A DNA stretch of 64,000 nucleotides, from NCBI GenBank assembly GCA_037718865.1, contig JBBJMP010000006.1:270142-334141 (forward strand), given 5' to 3'. Both the position numbers and the translations under genes were made by a program. Below the pieces are notes generated by a model. It was not told where the DNA came from. It saw only the letters and a list, made by a program, of their open reading frames with translations, and searched no databases. This DNA comes from JADCRZ01 sp037718865. GTDB taxonomy: Bacteria > Bacteroidota > Bacteroidia > Chitinophagales > Chitinophagaceae. Shown piece after piece: positions 26,937 through 36,480 of the stretch; position 1 is the first letter of the stretch, and every line of letters starts with the position of its first letter.

Positions 26937-28472
26937 TTATGGCCTTGATGTTCTTAATTCAATAATTTTCCCTTCCAGGAAATCGATATTACCATTTACT
27001 GCAAAAAGTTTTAATCTATTGAACGGTTCACTAGATGAATAAGTGCTGGTCATTACAAGCTTTCCTCCCTCAGTAAAACATTCAATTGTAGAGATATCGA
27101 CTATCAAACGGAGGCTCATAGTTGAATCAGAATGGTTAGACGGCATTCTAATAGGGTCATTCACTATTTGCGTTCCTAATGATGGCACTAAACCAGATTT
27201 GTCAATATAATAATACCCAAATCTATCAAACCCAAAGGTCATATGCTCTCTTCTACTGTTCCAGAAACTTACCCCAAACCGGGTTGGAAAACTCCCTTTT
27301 TGTATATCACTGGTATTAAACTTCAGGAAGACTTCAAATGGAGCTTTCACACCTGAAATTAACTGTAAATCATCGACTTTATATGAAACTTTGACAGGCT
27401 CTAATTTAACGTCTTTGCCATAAATCTTTTTTAGTTCCAGTACCGGGGATGCAGTTATAAACCATTCTGTGTTTGAATTTTCTAAATTTAGCTCACGGGG
27501 AAGGGTTATAATCGGGGAGAAATGGTTATTGTTTTTTGACGATTGTTTATCATTATTATTCCTCCATCCAACATTTATCGTTCGGCCATCACACCCGGTA
27601 GATATTAAACTTCCATAAATATCCTCTCCATAATCTAACCAATGCAGTTGAGACGATTGATTTAAAAAACTATGCCCATCAAAATATCCAATGAAGTATA
27701 CTGTACCCCCCGCAGTTTGATGTTTCCCTGATTTTTTGATGTCAACCAACAAGACCCAATGAATTCCGTCTCCTGATGAGAATAGAGTAGTACGTTTCCA
27801 CTTGATTTCCTCTGGAAAGAAATCTGTACCGAGCAAACTTTCAAAGTTCCATAAACGTAAATCCGCAGAAGAATAGAGTTCAACATGATCGTTTAAAGCT
27901 ATACTCATTATCCATTTTTTGGTAGGCTGATGCCAGCAGATACCTACATTCTGGGGATTGTTAATAAAAGCCGGGGGAAAATTGATTTTATCTGTCGTCA
28001 CAGCCCACAAATTACCATCATCAGTGCTAAATGCGAGAATCGGAAAGGCTTTCTTCATGCCCTGGTTAATACTGTCCCCAATTTCAATGCGAATAAGTAC
28101 AGCCACTAATGGAGGGCTTTCACTGGTTCCATATCCGGTTATGTTATTTGAATCGATGATTATACCCCCTTTAAGAAGTGAGTTATTATATTTTGGGAAA
28201 ACTGCCTTGGAGCTTTCGCTCCAGTTGATCAAATCTTCGCTTATTGCCTGACCAATAATATTCGTTTTCCTTATATCGGGTTCATCTGAGGTACCATAAA
28301 TCAGGTGATAGAGACCTCCTAAATTCAGAAGTGCGATAGGTTCGATGTTATGGGAAGTTGTAAAGGTAAAATGCAAAGGCTGTATTTCATTGGTGACTTT
28401 TGTGCGATTTCCGGCATCCTTACATGCAAAAAACACAACTATCGAAAGGGAAAGAAGTAATAATCTTTTCAT
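26937..28472 (-). CDS. GH32-like lipoprotein lacking the catalytic residues
   Basis: The lipoprotein signal is MKRLLLLSLSIVVFFACKD (Cys17). A five-bladed GH32 propeller region and a C-terminal beta-sandwich follow, with recognisable strings GGLYHLIYG, ISEDLINWSES and CWHQPTKKWIM. Compared with the intact GH32 at 42463, the nucleophile motif WSND is HNIE (Asp to Glu at 44), the RDP Asp appears to be Asn, and the acid/base Glu of HECP is missing. Without all three it should not hydrolyse fructosides in the normal way. It is the last gene of the fructan operon, 15 bp after the sugar porter, and may bind fructans at the surface or periplasm. That function is inference. Confidence 0.75.
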   Translation of the reverse strand: MKRLLLLSLSIVVFFACKDAGNRTKVTNEIQPLHFTFTTSHNIEPIALLNLGGLYHLIYGTSDEPDIRKTNIIGQAISEDLINWSESSKAVFPKYNNSLLKGGIIIDSNNITGYGTSESPPLVAVLIRIEIGDSINQGMKKAFPILAFSTDDGNLWAVTTDKINFPPAFINNPQNVGICWHQPTKKWIMSIALNDHVELYSSADLRLWNFESLLGTDFFPEEIKWKRTTLFSSGDGIHWVLLVDIKKSGKHQTAGGTVYFIGYFDGHSFLNQSSQLHWLDYGEDIYGSLISTGCDGRTINVGWRNNNDKQSSKNNNHFSPIITLPRELNLENSNTEWFITASPVLELKKIYGKDVKLEPVKVSYKVDDLQLISGVKAPFEVFLKFNTSDIQKGSFPTRFGVSFWNSRREHMTFGFDRFGYYYIDKSGLVPSLGTQIVNDPIRMPSNHSDSTMSLRLIVDISTIECFTEGGKLVMTSTYSSSEPFNRLKLFAVNGNIDFLEGKIIELRTSRP

Positions 28473-28487
28473 ATTAAGGGGTACTGA

Positions 28488-29825
28488 TTAATATATGATT
28501 TTTAAATCCTTCTGTATCTGTTCCAATGATTTTCCTTTTGTTTCAGGCATAAGTTTCCAGGCAAATAATAATTGAAGGAACATCATGACAGCAAAAAACA
28601 TAAACGCGTTTCCCGGACCGATAACAGGACTATTGATAGCTACTGGGAATGACCATGAAATGATGACCGCAAAAAACCAATGTGTAAAACTTCCCAACGA
28701 TTGTCCCTTTGATCGGATTGAGTTTGGAAAGATTTCAGAAATAAATACCCAGATTACGATTCCATCGGAAAGTCCGAAAAAGAACATATAGCCAAGCAGA
28801 AAAAACAGTATCCCCGGTCCATCAAAATGGTTACCATAAAATGACCAGGCGATAAGGCTCATAAATAGTATCAATCCAAATGAACCCAGGATCATCAATG
28901 AACGTCGCCCAAATCGATCAATAAAATTCATGGCAATTATTAAAACAATTACCTTAGTTAAGCCGATCAGTATCGGAAGTAAATAAGAAATATTGGTACT
29001 TAGACCTGTCATCTCAAAAATCCTGGTAGCATAATAATTGATAGCATTTGTACCTGATAATTGGTTGAACGCCCCCATTAAAACAGCATATAAAATTGGC
29101 CGGAAATATTTTTTGGTAAATAAATTTTCAACTGAGGAGGATGAACGTATATTGAGTGATTGAAGTATATCATTTATCTCAGTCTCGATATCGATCCTGC
29201 CACAAAGGGCAAGAACATTTCGGGCCTCTTTAATAAAATTATGTTTTACCAGCCAGCGTGGACTTTCAGGGATAATTAATGTCAGTACAAAGAATATAAA
29301 TGATGGAACAGCCACAATCCCAAACATCCAACGCCATGCGTTTTCACCAATGTCTGAAAACAAATAATTTGAAATATAAGCAGCCAGGAGTCCTGCTGTA
29401 ACATTAAATTGAAAAAAGCCAACAAGTCGTCCCCTGATATGAGCAGGTGCAATTTCAGCGATATACATGGGTCCAACTACCGATGAAGCCCCAATTGCCA
29501 AACCACCGATAAATCGGAAAATTATCAGCGAAATCCAGTTTGGTGCCAGGGCGCTAAATACAGAGGTTATGGTGAAGATAACAGAGATTGTTATTATTAC
29601 TTTTTTTCTCCCAAATCGTTCAGAAGGGACCCCGGCGGAAAAGGCTCCTACAACCGCTCCTATAATGGCTATAGCAACAGTAAAGCCATGCCAGAAATTA
29701 GTTAATTTATATAAAAGTTGAATGGATTGTTCGGCCCCTGAAATAACGGCTGTATCTAAACCAAAGAGAAGTCCTCCTAAGGCAACAATCACTGAGTATC
29801 CAATTACTCTCCTATTTTTTTTCAT
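28488..29825 (-). CDS. Sugar porter (SP) family MFS transporter
   Basis: Twelve membrane segments and the family motifs are present: GLLFGLDTAVISG, RFGRKKV, PESPRWL, GRRSLM and PETKGKSLEQI. Members bring monosaccharides across the inner membrane by proton symport. In this operon it most likely takes up the fructose or short fructosides released by the GH32 enzymes, but the sugar cannot be read from the sequence. It lies between the second dehydrogenase gene (36-bp gap) and the GH32-like gene (15-bp gap). The 445-aa length is standard. Confidence 0.9.
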   Translation of the reverse strand: MKKNRRVIGYSVIVALGGLLFGLDTAVISGAEQSIQLLYKLTNFWHGFTVAIAIIGAVVGAFSAGVPSERFGRKKVIITISVIFTITSVFSALAPNWISLIIFRFIGGLAIGASSVVGPMYIAEIAPAHIRGRLVGFFQFNVTAGLLAAYISNYLFSDIGENAWRWMFGIVAVPSFIFFVLTLIIPESPRWLVKHNFIKEARNVLALCGRIDIETEINDILQSLNIRSSSSVENLFTKKYFRPILYAVLMGAFNQLSGTNAINYYATRIFEMTGLSTNISYLLPILIGLTKVIVLIIAMNFIDRFGRRSLMILGSFGLILFMSLIAWSFYGNHFDGPGILFFLLGYMFFFGLSDGIVIWVFISEIFPNSIRSKGQSLGSFTHWFFAVIISWSFPVAINSPVIGPGNAFMFFAVMMFLQLLFAWKLMPETKGKSLEQIQKDLKIIY

Positions 29826-29860
29826 AATCGCCTATTATAAATTAATTCAAATTCCACTTG

Positions 29861-31024
29861 TCAAAAAATAAAACTCTTCAATTTATAAGATTGAAGAATA
29901 AGGGTATAAAGCTTTGATGATTCATCAATGGATGAGTATTTCCTGATTGCCTTTTCAATTCCACTTTGATTGACTGTTTTTTGCACTTCCTGAGTCATTT
30001 CATCGTCAGATCCATTATAATAATAAGCTGCTGCAATAGCCTTTGCGTAAGCATATGGCACTCTGCCATGCTTAAGACACAATAATGCCGGACCGATAAG
30101 TCTCTCCTCTTTACTAAGTTTTCTCTTGGTATCATAAGCATTTCTTTCAATCTGGTCGTTCAAGCAAGGATCAGTATATTTTTTCATTGCCAATGCCATA
30201 AATTCTCTATGCTCTTTTTCATCAAAACCAAACTCATTAATCAGCCCAAAAGCAGATTCCTCCTGAATTTCACTAAAAAATTCCAGGTACGCCAGGGCTG
30301 ACTCGTGCAGTATTTTGTACCCATTTGCCCAACCGATATAGGCAATTGGCCCATTGGTACCATTAAATGTGTAAATTTTTCTAATCAATTCATTGGAAAA
30401 ATTACTTTTGGGGGCGAAACCTTTCACTTCAGGTATTGAACCAATAAATGCATCTTTATCCAAGGGTAAAGTCCACCAATCTTGCATACGCAATGCCAAA
30501 GGTTCTTTGAGATTTACTTCTTCATTAGCTGGCATCCCTGTTCGTAAAACTTGTGTTTCTATAAGTCCAAGTTTAGATCTTACAAATTCTTCAAATTCCG
30601 AATCAGCCTTTTGTAATAATATGTCTTTAATCCTTTTAGCAGGATTGTTGGCATTTTCACATATTATCCAGTTCAGCACCTTTTTTCTGCCGGTAGCAAC
30701 TAATATATCCCTAATATATATGGCGACCTTTTCAATATTTGCAGCCCCGACACTACTTGCCATAATATCTATATTAGAAATTATCTCTGCAACTTTTTTC
30801 CTATCATCTAAAGTAAAGGCGTCTTCGACTTCAATATATTCTGTCAAATCTTTTCTCTCTCCTGCGATATCAACCCGATACTTCTTTTCTTTATTTAAAA
30901 GTACGACAACCTCTTTTGATGTATCCAGGAACCAAAGTTTATAGCCACTGCGATAAAACAAGTGAGCAATAAATCCTCTTCCTATTTTACCCGCACCAAC
31001 AATTAAGACTTCTTTTTTCATCAT
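29861..31024 (-). CDS. Mannitol-1-phosphate 5-dehydrogenase-like protein, paralogue 1
   Basis: A Rossmann domain (VGAGKIGRGF) is followed by a helical mannitol-dehydrogenase C-terminal domain with the family string IERNAYDTKRKLSKEERLIGPALLCLKHG. In known mannitol-1-phosphate dehydrogenases the catalytic site is K-x4-N-x2-H. Here it reads K216, N221 and Asn224 in place of His, so its substrate may differ. It is 387 aa, similar to E. coli MtlD at about 382. It sits 4 bp after the kinase gene in the fructan operon. It probably reduces or oxidises a sugar phosphate or polyol with NAD; the exact one is open. Confidence 0.8.
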   Translation of the reverse strand: MMKKEVLIVGAGKIGRGFIAHLFYRSGYKLWFLDTSKEVVVLLNKEKKYRVDIAGERKDLTEYIEVEDAFTLDDRKKVAEIISNIDIMASSVGAANIEKVAIYIRDILVATGRKKVLNWIICENANNPAKRIKDILLQKADSEFEEFVRSKLGLIETQVLRTGMPANEEVNLKEPLALRMQDWWTLPLDKDAFIGSIPEVKGFAPKSNFSNELIRKIYTFNGTNGPIAYIGWANGYKILHESALAYLEFFSEIQEESAFGLINEFGFDEKEHREFMALAMKKYTDPCLNDQIERNAYDTKRKLSKEERLIGPALLCLKHGRVPYAYAKAIAAAYYYNGSDDEMTQEVQKTVNQSGIEKAIRKYSSIDESSKLYTLILQSYKLKSFIF

Positions 31025-31028
31025 TTTA

Positions 31029-32480
31029 TCAGCTTAACAATTTTTGGTATTTAATAAACTTTCTGTATTTCTCTTCATAAATATTTGTCAAGTCAGGCTT
31101 AGGCTCTATTATCGAAAAGTTTATAGCGGGTTTCGAAAATGAACTTTCCTTAGCCTCCATAATATAGTATATTATGCCAGCCATAGATAATTCTTTTTCG
31201 TCGGCAACCGCTATACTTTTGTTTAATACGCTTGCCCTGATAGAATTCCAAAGGGTGTTTTTTGAAGAACCCCCTCCTATTTTAATTAAATCAAGACCGT
31301 TGATTCCAAGCTCTTCAAAACATTGTTTTCTTGCAAATGAGATGGATTCAAGAATTGCCCGAAACAGATGAACGTCGGTATGAGACGATCTCAATTCAAG
31401 GATTGAAGCCGTTAACTTACTGTTCCATAATGGTGCCCTTTCTCCCTGCAGGTAGGGTAAAATGATAGGCGTATTTTCAGGTTCGATAGTGGCAGCTTTA
31501 CAGGTTAGTTCATTTAGTATTTCGGGAGTTACCTTTTTATTTAAGACAGTGGTTAAAAACCAATTAACAATATTTCCACCGGTGTTCGTGCTTCCATAGT
31601 TTATAAAACCCTGATTGAATGAAATACTTAGAAAATTATCCAACACCTTTGGTGGCTTGCGATAAAATGCACCTGCTTGCTCTGAAGTGTTAGCTAACAT
31701 GAAACCTTCCTTATCCTGCAACCTTAATCCGTATAAAGATGTATATAAATCTGCCATAGCAGGGAAGACAAAACTTTCATCAGGGAAATCAAACAACTTT
31801 TTTTCAGGTTCCAGGATTGGCCAGGGGTTGTAATCAATTGATGGGAAAAAGGATTTATCTAACTTTAAGTGATCTAATAATTCTGGGGCGTATTCTCTTT
31901 TTTTGAGATTTACCATGCTAATCTGAGAACTAAAATGGGTTTTATAATTTCCACAGAGTTCATAAAATATAGCATCACTCACCTGGAGAAATATTGAATC
32001 ATTTGAAAATCCTGATTCTCTTCTGTGTAACAATTTGGTTAACAACCAATTTGTACCCGCCGGCAAAAAAGTACCTATAATCCGTTTGCTTTTCCCATTG
32101 CCCATGATAGAATTATATTCATCCAGGCTGTTGCAACTTGTAGTGTCCAACCATATTGGGAAAGGTTTTTCAGGTGCAATACCTTTCATCTTATTCCATT
32201 CGATCAGGCTTGAAACATGACCACAAATCCCTATGTAGAGCACTTCTACATTATTTGTTTTTAAAAAAGAGCCTAATTCCTTAAATAGCATAAAAGACTT
32301 CTCACGGATAACTTTGTATTCAGCTTGTACCTCTCCTGACATTCCATAAATTAATTCATTTGGAAGATTATTTATAAGAATCATCTTGTCCGAAAAAAAT
32401 GGACAATATACTCCCAACTTGACTTGTGATGTACCAATGTCGAGGGAGGCAAAAGCAATATTCTTTTCACTTTTTTCCAT
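31029..32480 (-). CDS. FGGY-family carbohydrate kinase
   Basis: The phosphate-binding strand SLDIGTSQVKLGVY, the middle signature YLQGERAPLWN and the C-terminal IKIGGGSSKNTLWNSIRASVLNKSIAV define an FGGY kinase of 483 aa. This superfamily phosphorylates xylulose, gluconate, glycerol and other polyols or ketoses. It overlaps the upstream dehydrogenase by 14 bp and lies 4 bp before the next, so the three are coupled. An FGGY kinase is unexpected in a fructan locus, where a PfkB-type fructokinase is usual. The actual substrate is unknown and may be a ketose, a polyol or fructose itself. Confidence 0.85.
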   Translation of the reverse strand: MEKSEKNIAFASLDIGTSQVKLGVYCPFFSDKMILINNLPNELIYGMSGEVQAEYKVIREKSFMLFKELGSFLKTNNVEVLYIGICGHVSSLIEWNKMKGIAPEKPFPIWLDTTSCNSLDEYNSIMGNGKSKRIIGTFLPAGTNWLLTKLLHRRESGFSNDSIFLQVSDAIFYELCGNYKTHFSSQISMVNLKKREYAPELLDHLKLDKSFFPSIDYNPWPILEPEKKLFDFPDESFVFPAMADLYTSLYGLRLQDKEGFMLANTSEQAGAFYRKPPKVLDNFLSISFNQGFINYGSTNTGGNIVNWFLTTVLNKKVTPEILNELTCKAATIEPENTPIILPYLQGERAPLWNSKLTASILELRSSHTDVHLFRAILESISFARKQCFEELGINGLDLIKIGGGSSKNTLWNSIRASVLNKSIAVADEKELSMAGIIYYIMEAKESSFSKPAINFSIIEPKPDLTNIYEEKYRKFIKYQKLLS

Positions 32481-33624
32481 TCACGTTACTTTTTATGATT
32501 TGTTCTTTAATAAGCATAAAAAGTTCTTCTTCCATAGATAATCCACAAATTTCCTTCAAAACAAACTCAGGTCCTTTTTCCACGATCAGATCAGCTATTT
32601 TAAAATTTTTATTTGGATCATTATAATCAAAGCATGCAATGATACCTTCTAACAAACCTTCAGGATAAATACCATGTTTCAATGCAAGCAAGGCAGGTCC
32701 AATCAGCCTGTCGTCTCTACCAAGTTTTCTCGCCGGATCAGCTCCGTTTCTTTCAATGGGATCAGGAATGTTTTTATCTGCAAATTTTGCAAATGCTGCA
32801 TTAATCCATTCTTCCTGTTCTTTCCTGTCAAAATCAAATTCAGCTATCTGAGCAAGAGACGTTTCGTTAGCAGCTTTTTTGGCTGTTTCAAGAATTTCTG
32901 CATCATTTCCTGCCTCGTACAATTGAGAATAACCCTTTTTAGCACCCAGATAAGTAATTACTGCATTGATACAATTATATGTATATATTTTTCTTCTCAA
33001 TTGATTGCCAAAATTATTCAACGGCTTTAATCCATAAACATGAAGGTGTTCTTTGATCGCATCACCATCGCATGGAAGTTCAAAAAAATTTTGCGCCCGC
33101 ACAGTCAAAGGAGATTGATTAGCACTTGCCTCAATACATGTTCTAAATATGATAGACTCGGAAAAACCAACATAATCCGAAAGCCATTTTTCTTTTTCTT
33201 CACCAAGATTTTTCTTCACCATTTTTTTAAGAAACCCTGCTGCGCCTGTTAAATTTTCACAAGTTATAATAGTAAGAAACTGTTCGGGATTTTTTGTATG
33301 CCTATTATTAAGTGCTAAAGCCAGATATTTGGCAAGCTCCTCAAGGTTGTTCCCAAAAACAGACGTAAAAACCAAACTGGTCGCAACAAAATCATCATGC
33401 CATAAAACATCTTCAATATGATAAACGCCGGATAAATTTATTGTACAACTCATTTTTTCGTTGTCCAATATCTGAATATCATATTGATTAGCCTTTTTTA
33501 GATCATAAATTAGTCGTCGGCTTTTATCAATCAATACTATATCATATCCTCCAAGAAATGCGAGATGAGCGGCAAACCCACGTCCTGTTTTACCTGCCCC
33601 AAATATCAATGCTGTTTTATTCAT
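32467..33624 (-). CDS. Mannitol-1-phosphate 5-dehydrogenase-like protein, paralogue 2
   Basis: It has the same architecture as paralogue 1 (Rossmann GAGKTGRGF, then IERNGADPARKLGRDDRLIGPALLALKHG) but is clearly divergent. The catalytic motif again has Asn for His (K212, N217, Asn220), so the change is shared and unlikely to be random. It overlaps the FGGY kinase gene by 14 bp. Two such enzymes around one kinase suggest two steps on related substrates, for example phosphorylated and free forms, or a heteromer. These are inferences. Length 385 aa. Confidence 0.8.
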   Translation of the reverse strand: MNKTALIFGAGKTGRGFAAHLAFLGGYDIVLIDKSRRLIYDLKKANQYDIQILDNEKMSCTINLSGVYHIEDVLWHDDFVATSLVFTSVFGNNLEELAKYLALALNNRHTKNPEQFLTIITCENLTGAAGFLKKMVKKNLGEEKEKWLSDYVGFSESIIFRTCIEASANQSPLTVRAQNFFELPCDGDAIKEHLHVYGLKPLNNFGNQLRRKIYTYNCINAVITYLGAKKGYSQLYEAGNDAEILETAKKAANETSLAQIAEFDFDRKEQEEWINAAFAKFADKNIPDPIERNGADPARKLGRDDRLIGPALLALKHGIYPEGLLEGIIACFDYNDPNKNFKIADLIVEKGPEFVLKEICGLSMEEELFMLIKEQIIKSNVNGKK

Positions 33625-33721
33625 ATTAACATTTTGTCATTTCAACGAAGTGCGCTAACAGATTCAGTGCAAAGATGCCTGGGCGCGTCATTTGAAAGGA
33701 CAGGAAAGAAGACATTGACAG

Positions 33722-34765
33722 TCAAGAGATTTTATTTATCAGGATTGCTTTTACTGCTTCCCGGGTTGAAAGTTTTTCATAAGCTAATTCCCAGTCATCC
33801 AAAGGATATACGTGCGTAATCACCTTTCTAACTTTGCCTTCATTTCGTTCCAATATACCGATGACTTTTATCCATGCATCATGAGATGAAGTAGCGGAAA
33901 ATACCATTTCTATCACACTTAAAACAGCCTGGTTAAAAGCGAATGGGATCAGAGTATCATGTGATATACCTAAAGCGATAAATTTCCCACCTTTTCTTAA
34001 TAGACTTATTCCCTGATTAATAGCGTCAGGATCGCCCGAACAATCTATAACACAGTCAGCTCCCCAGCCATCATTCATTTGTTTGACTTTCCCAGGGATA
34101 TCATCTTCCGTTAATAAGACTGATGTTGCACCAAGCTCTTCTGCCAATCCATAACGAATTTTGTTTCTCCGAGTGGAAGCAACACAAACTATATTTCTTG
34201 CACCCAGATCGACTAAAGTTATTAAGGTAAATAACCCAATCGGTCCCATACCATAAATTACTGTAAAGTCATCTTTTTGAAATCTTCCCCGTTCAAGACA
34301 ACCGTATACGCATATTGCAAAAGGTTCCGCTACAGCAGCTACTTCCTTTGAAAGGCCCGGGGGTATTTTATGAACACAATACTCAGGCTGGACAGTATAT
34401 TCTGTATATACACCCTGAGAAAACCATCCCGGCGATTTCTTCTCAGGACATAGCTCATAGTGTCCGGAAAGGCAAAGCTTACATTTAAAACAAGCGCCTT
34501 TAGCATTTTCGCAAACAACTTTATCACCAGGAACAACATTTCGTACAGCGCTTCCTACCTCCACTACTGTACCAGTGTATTCATGTCCCACCGTGTTACC
34601 ATCAGGCATTGTCATTGTTCCATGCAAAACATGAAGGTCAGAAGTACATATTCCGATAGCATCAATCTGTATCTTAACGTCTGTATCTTTTATAATATCA
34701 GGTTCAGCTTCATCTACCATTTTAAAATATACACCGTTATCTGAGTATTTTTTTACAGCTTTCAT
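33722..34765 (-). CDS. Zinc-dependent medium-chain alcohol dehydrogenase
   Basis: The GroES-like N-terminus holds the catalytic zinc ligands Cys40 (GICTSD) and His61 (GHE). The structural zinc cysteines are C92, C95, C98 and C106 (ACFKCKLCLSGHYELC). The NAD-binding motif is GMGPIGL near residue 172. This MDR subfamily includes sorbitol, xylitol, threonine and related dehydrogenases. In this operon it presumably handles a polyol or ketose intermediate, which agrees with the two polyol-dehydrogenase-like enzymes and the FGGY kinase. It lies 33 bp after the GH32 gene and 97 bp before paralogue 2. Confidence 0.88.
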   Translation of the reverse strand: MKAVKKYSDNGVYFKMVDEAEPDIIKDTDVKIQIDAIGICTSDLHVLHGTMTMPDGNTVGHEYTGTVVEVGSAVRNVVPGDKVVCENAKGACFKCKLCLSGHYELCPEKKSPGWFSQGVYTEYTVQPEYCVHKIPPGLSKEVAAVAEPFAICVYGCLERGRFQKDDFTVIYGMGPIGLFTLITLVDLGARNIVCVASTRRNKIRYGLAEELGATSVLLTEDDIPGKVKQMNDGWGADCVIDCSGDPDAINQGISLLRKGGKFIALGISHDTLIPFAFNQAVLSVIEMVFSATSSHDAWIKVIGILERNEGKVRKVITHVYPLDDWELAYEKLSTREAVKAILINKIS

Positions 34766-34798
34766 TTTTATGTAATTTGTTTAGATGCCAATAAAATT

Positions 34799-36331
34799 TC
34801 ACCAAATTGTTCCCATCTTCCATGTATCAACTTTGATGACACCAGCTCTTCCCTCCTGGGCAAATAACTTAATACGATAACCATTCGTGCTTACAGGTTT
34901 CAGTTGTTCCGTCAGCACAATCTTCTTGTTTGCATATATCTCAAGTACTTTTCCATCAATAAACAAACTTAAATCCAGGTTGTCATTACGATTCAATTCC
35001 ATAGGTACCGCAATTTGATTAAAGCACAGTGACTTTTTTTCTACATCATAAAAAACCTTAGTGTCTTCTAATACATCCAGGAATTCTATCCCAAAGTTTT
35101 TTGAGGTACCAGGTTTTATGACAGCTTTAATTTCCAGGTGCAAACCTTGAACACCTTCCAGAACTTTTGAGCTATCTGCAGTGATAGGAATCCCTGAAAA
35201 TTCCCTGTGATCACTGCGCAGTGAGCTCAGTTCCTCAGCTGGTTCGAAATTAAGCAGGCCATCGGCATTTAATGTCACCACCCGTGGTATTGTCTGCAAG
35301 CCAGACCACCCGGCTTTTATATTTTCCCGCACGTCATTATTTACTTTCCTCCATCCGCCAGCCCATCCCCACATGATTCGACGACCTTTGTCGTCCAGAA
35401 CAAATAGCGGCACATAAATACCACCATCTTCAACGGAAGGTGCTTCACCGTAGTCCAGCCTGCCGCGTTTTTCAGGAATAAACCGATGATTTTCATATCT
35501 TCCGACGAGATAAGTCGTCTTATCAGACAAAACCAATACATATTTATTTCCTAAAGGGAAGAAAGCAGGGCATTCACAAAACGGAGCGTCTCCAAGAAAG
35601 TCAAATTCTGAACTATCAGCCCGGTAAAACGGATGCATGTATTCCCAATCAATAAGATTGGATGACTTATAAAGAGGAAGCACCGGTCCCTTACCGCCTG
35701 CCAGGCCTGAACCAATTATCATATACCAGGTATTTCCTTCTTTCCAAACCCAGGGATCCCGCATGCTTCCTGTGGTTTGTAAACCAGGAGGTGGTCCTTT
35801 GACAACAGGATTATTGGGATACTTGGTAAAAGTAGCCAGATCATGATCTTTGCTGGTAGCCATCCAGATATCGACATTATTAATAGTATAAAGTGCGGTA
35901 CCGGTTCCATTGTTGTCTACCACAACCCCGGAGAAAAGGTGGGGATCATTGGGTCGTCCATGCAGCGAAGGTTTAAGTGCAATAGGCATATGCTTCCAGT
36001 GCACCAGGTCAGTACTAACAGCATGGCCCCAGGTTCTTTGAGGTCTTTCGCCTGGCTTCAGACCGATACGGCCGTAGGGATTATCCCGAACAAAAGAAAA
36101 CTGGTAAAAAAAATGATAAGCACCTTTTAAATAAGCCGGGTGCGGGTCGTTCATCCAGCCATAGGGAGGCGCCAGATGATATTTTGGATAATACGGGTCA
36201 GTTACTTCCCATTTTGCGACTGTATCAATGCCAACAGGTTTTATATTTTTTATCTTTTGTGATTGAGTTAAACCGGGTAATCCGGCAACAATCAGACTTA
36301 ATGCAAGGAATTTCAATATTTTCTTTTTCAT
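34799..36331 (-). CDS. GH32 fructan hydrolase (exported)
   Basis: A signal peptide (FLALSLIVAGLPGLTQS) precedes an intact GH32 catalytic domain: WMNDP with nucleophile Asp62, RDP with Asp192, and FCECP with acid/base Glu253. A C-terminal beta-sandwich follows. The family splits beta-fructosidic bonds in sucrose, inulin or levan. Unlike canonical enzymes it reads NDPH rather than NDPN. It follows susD (149-bp gap) and precedes the dehydrogenase. Whether it acts inside or at the ends of chains cannot be decided by reading. Confidence 0.92.
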   Translation of the reverse strand: MKKKILKFLALSLIVAGLPGLTQSQKIKNIKPVGIDTVAKWEVTDPYYPKYHLAPPYGWMNDPHPAYLKGAYHFFYQFSFVRDNPYGRIGLKPGERPQRTWGHAVSTDLVHWKHMPIALKPSLHGRPNDPHLFSGVVVDNNGTGTALYTINNVDIWMATSKDHDLATFTKYPNNPVVKGPPPGLQTTGSMRDPWVWKEGNTWYMIIGSGLAGGKGPVLPLYKSSNLIDWEYMHPFYRADSSEFDFLGDAPFCECPAFFPLGNKYVLVLSDKTTYLVGRYENHRFIPEKRGRLDYGEAPSVEDGGIYVPLFVLDDKGRRIMWGWAGGWRKVNNDVRENIKAGWSGLQTIPRVVTLNADGLLNFEPAEELSSLRSDHREFSGIPITADSSKVLEGVQGLHLEIKAVIKPGTSKNFGIEFLDVLEDTKVFYDVEKKSLCFNQIAVPMELNRNDNLDLSLFIDGKVLEIYANKKIVLTEQLKPVSTNGYRIKLFAQEGRAGVIKVDTWKMGTIW

Positions 36332-36480
36332 TGTGACTCCAATATTTTTAGTAAATGATTCAACATTTCAACTGAGAATGGATTGATTGTATTAGATGGT
36401 AATGCTCAACTACCTTGCATTCATGTATCATATCCCGTGCATGAATTATGACGCCGATATAAAGATTATATGTTATTAAA

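Noticed and set aside
30393..30944. Plus-strand frame of 183 codons
   Set aside because: It lies wholly antisense to the dehydrogenase at 29861, which has clear family motifs.
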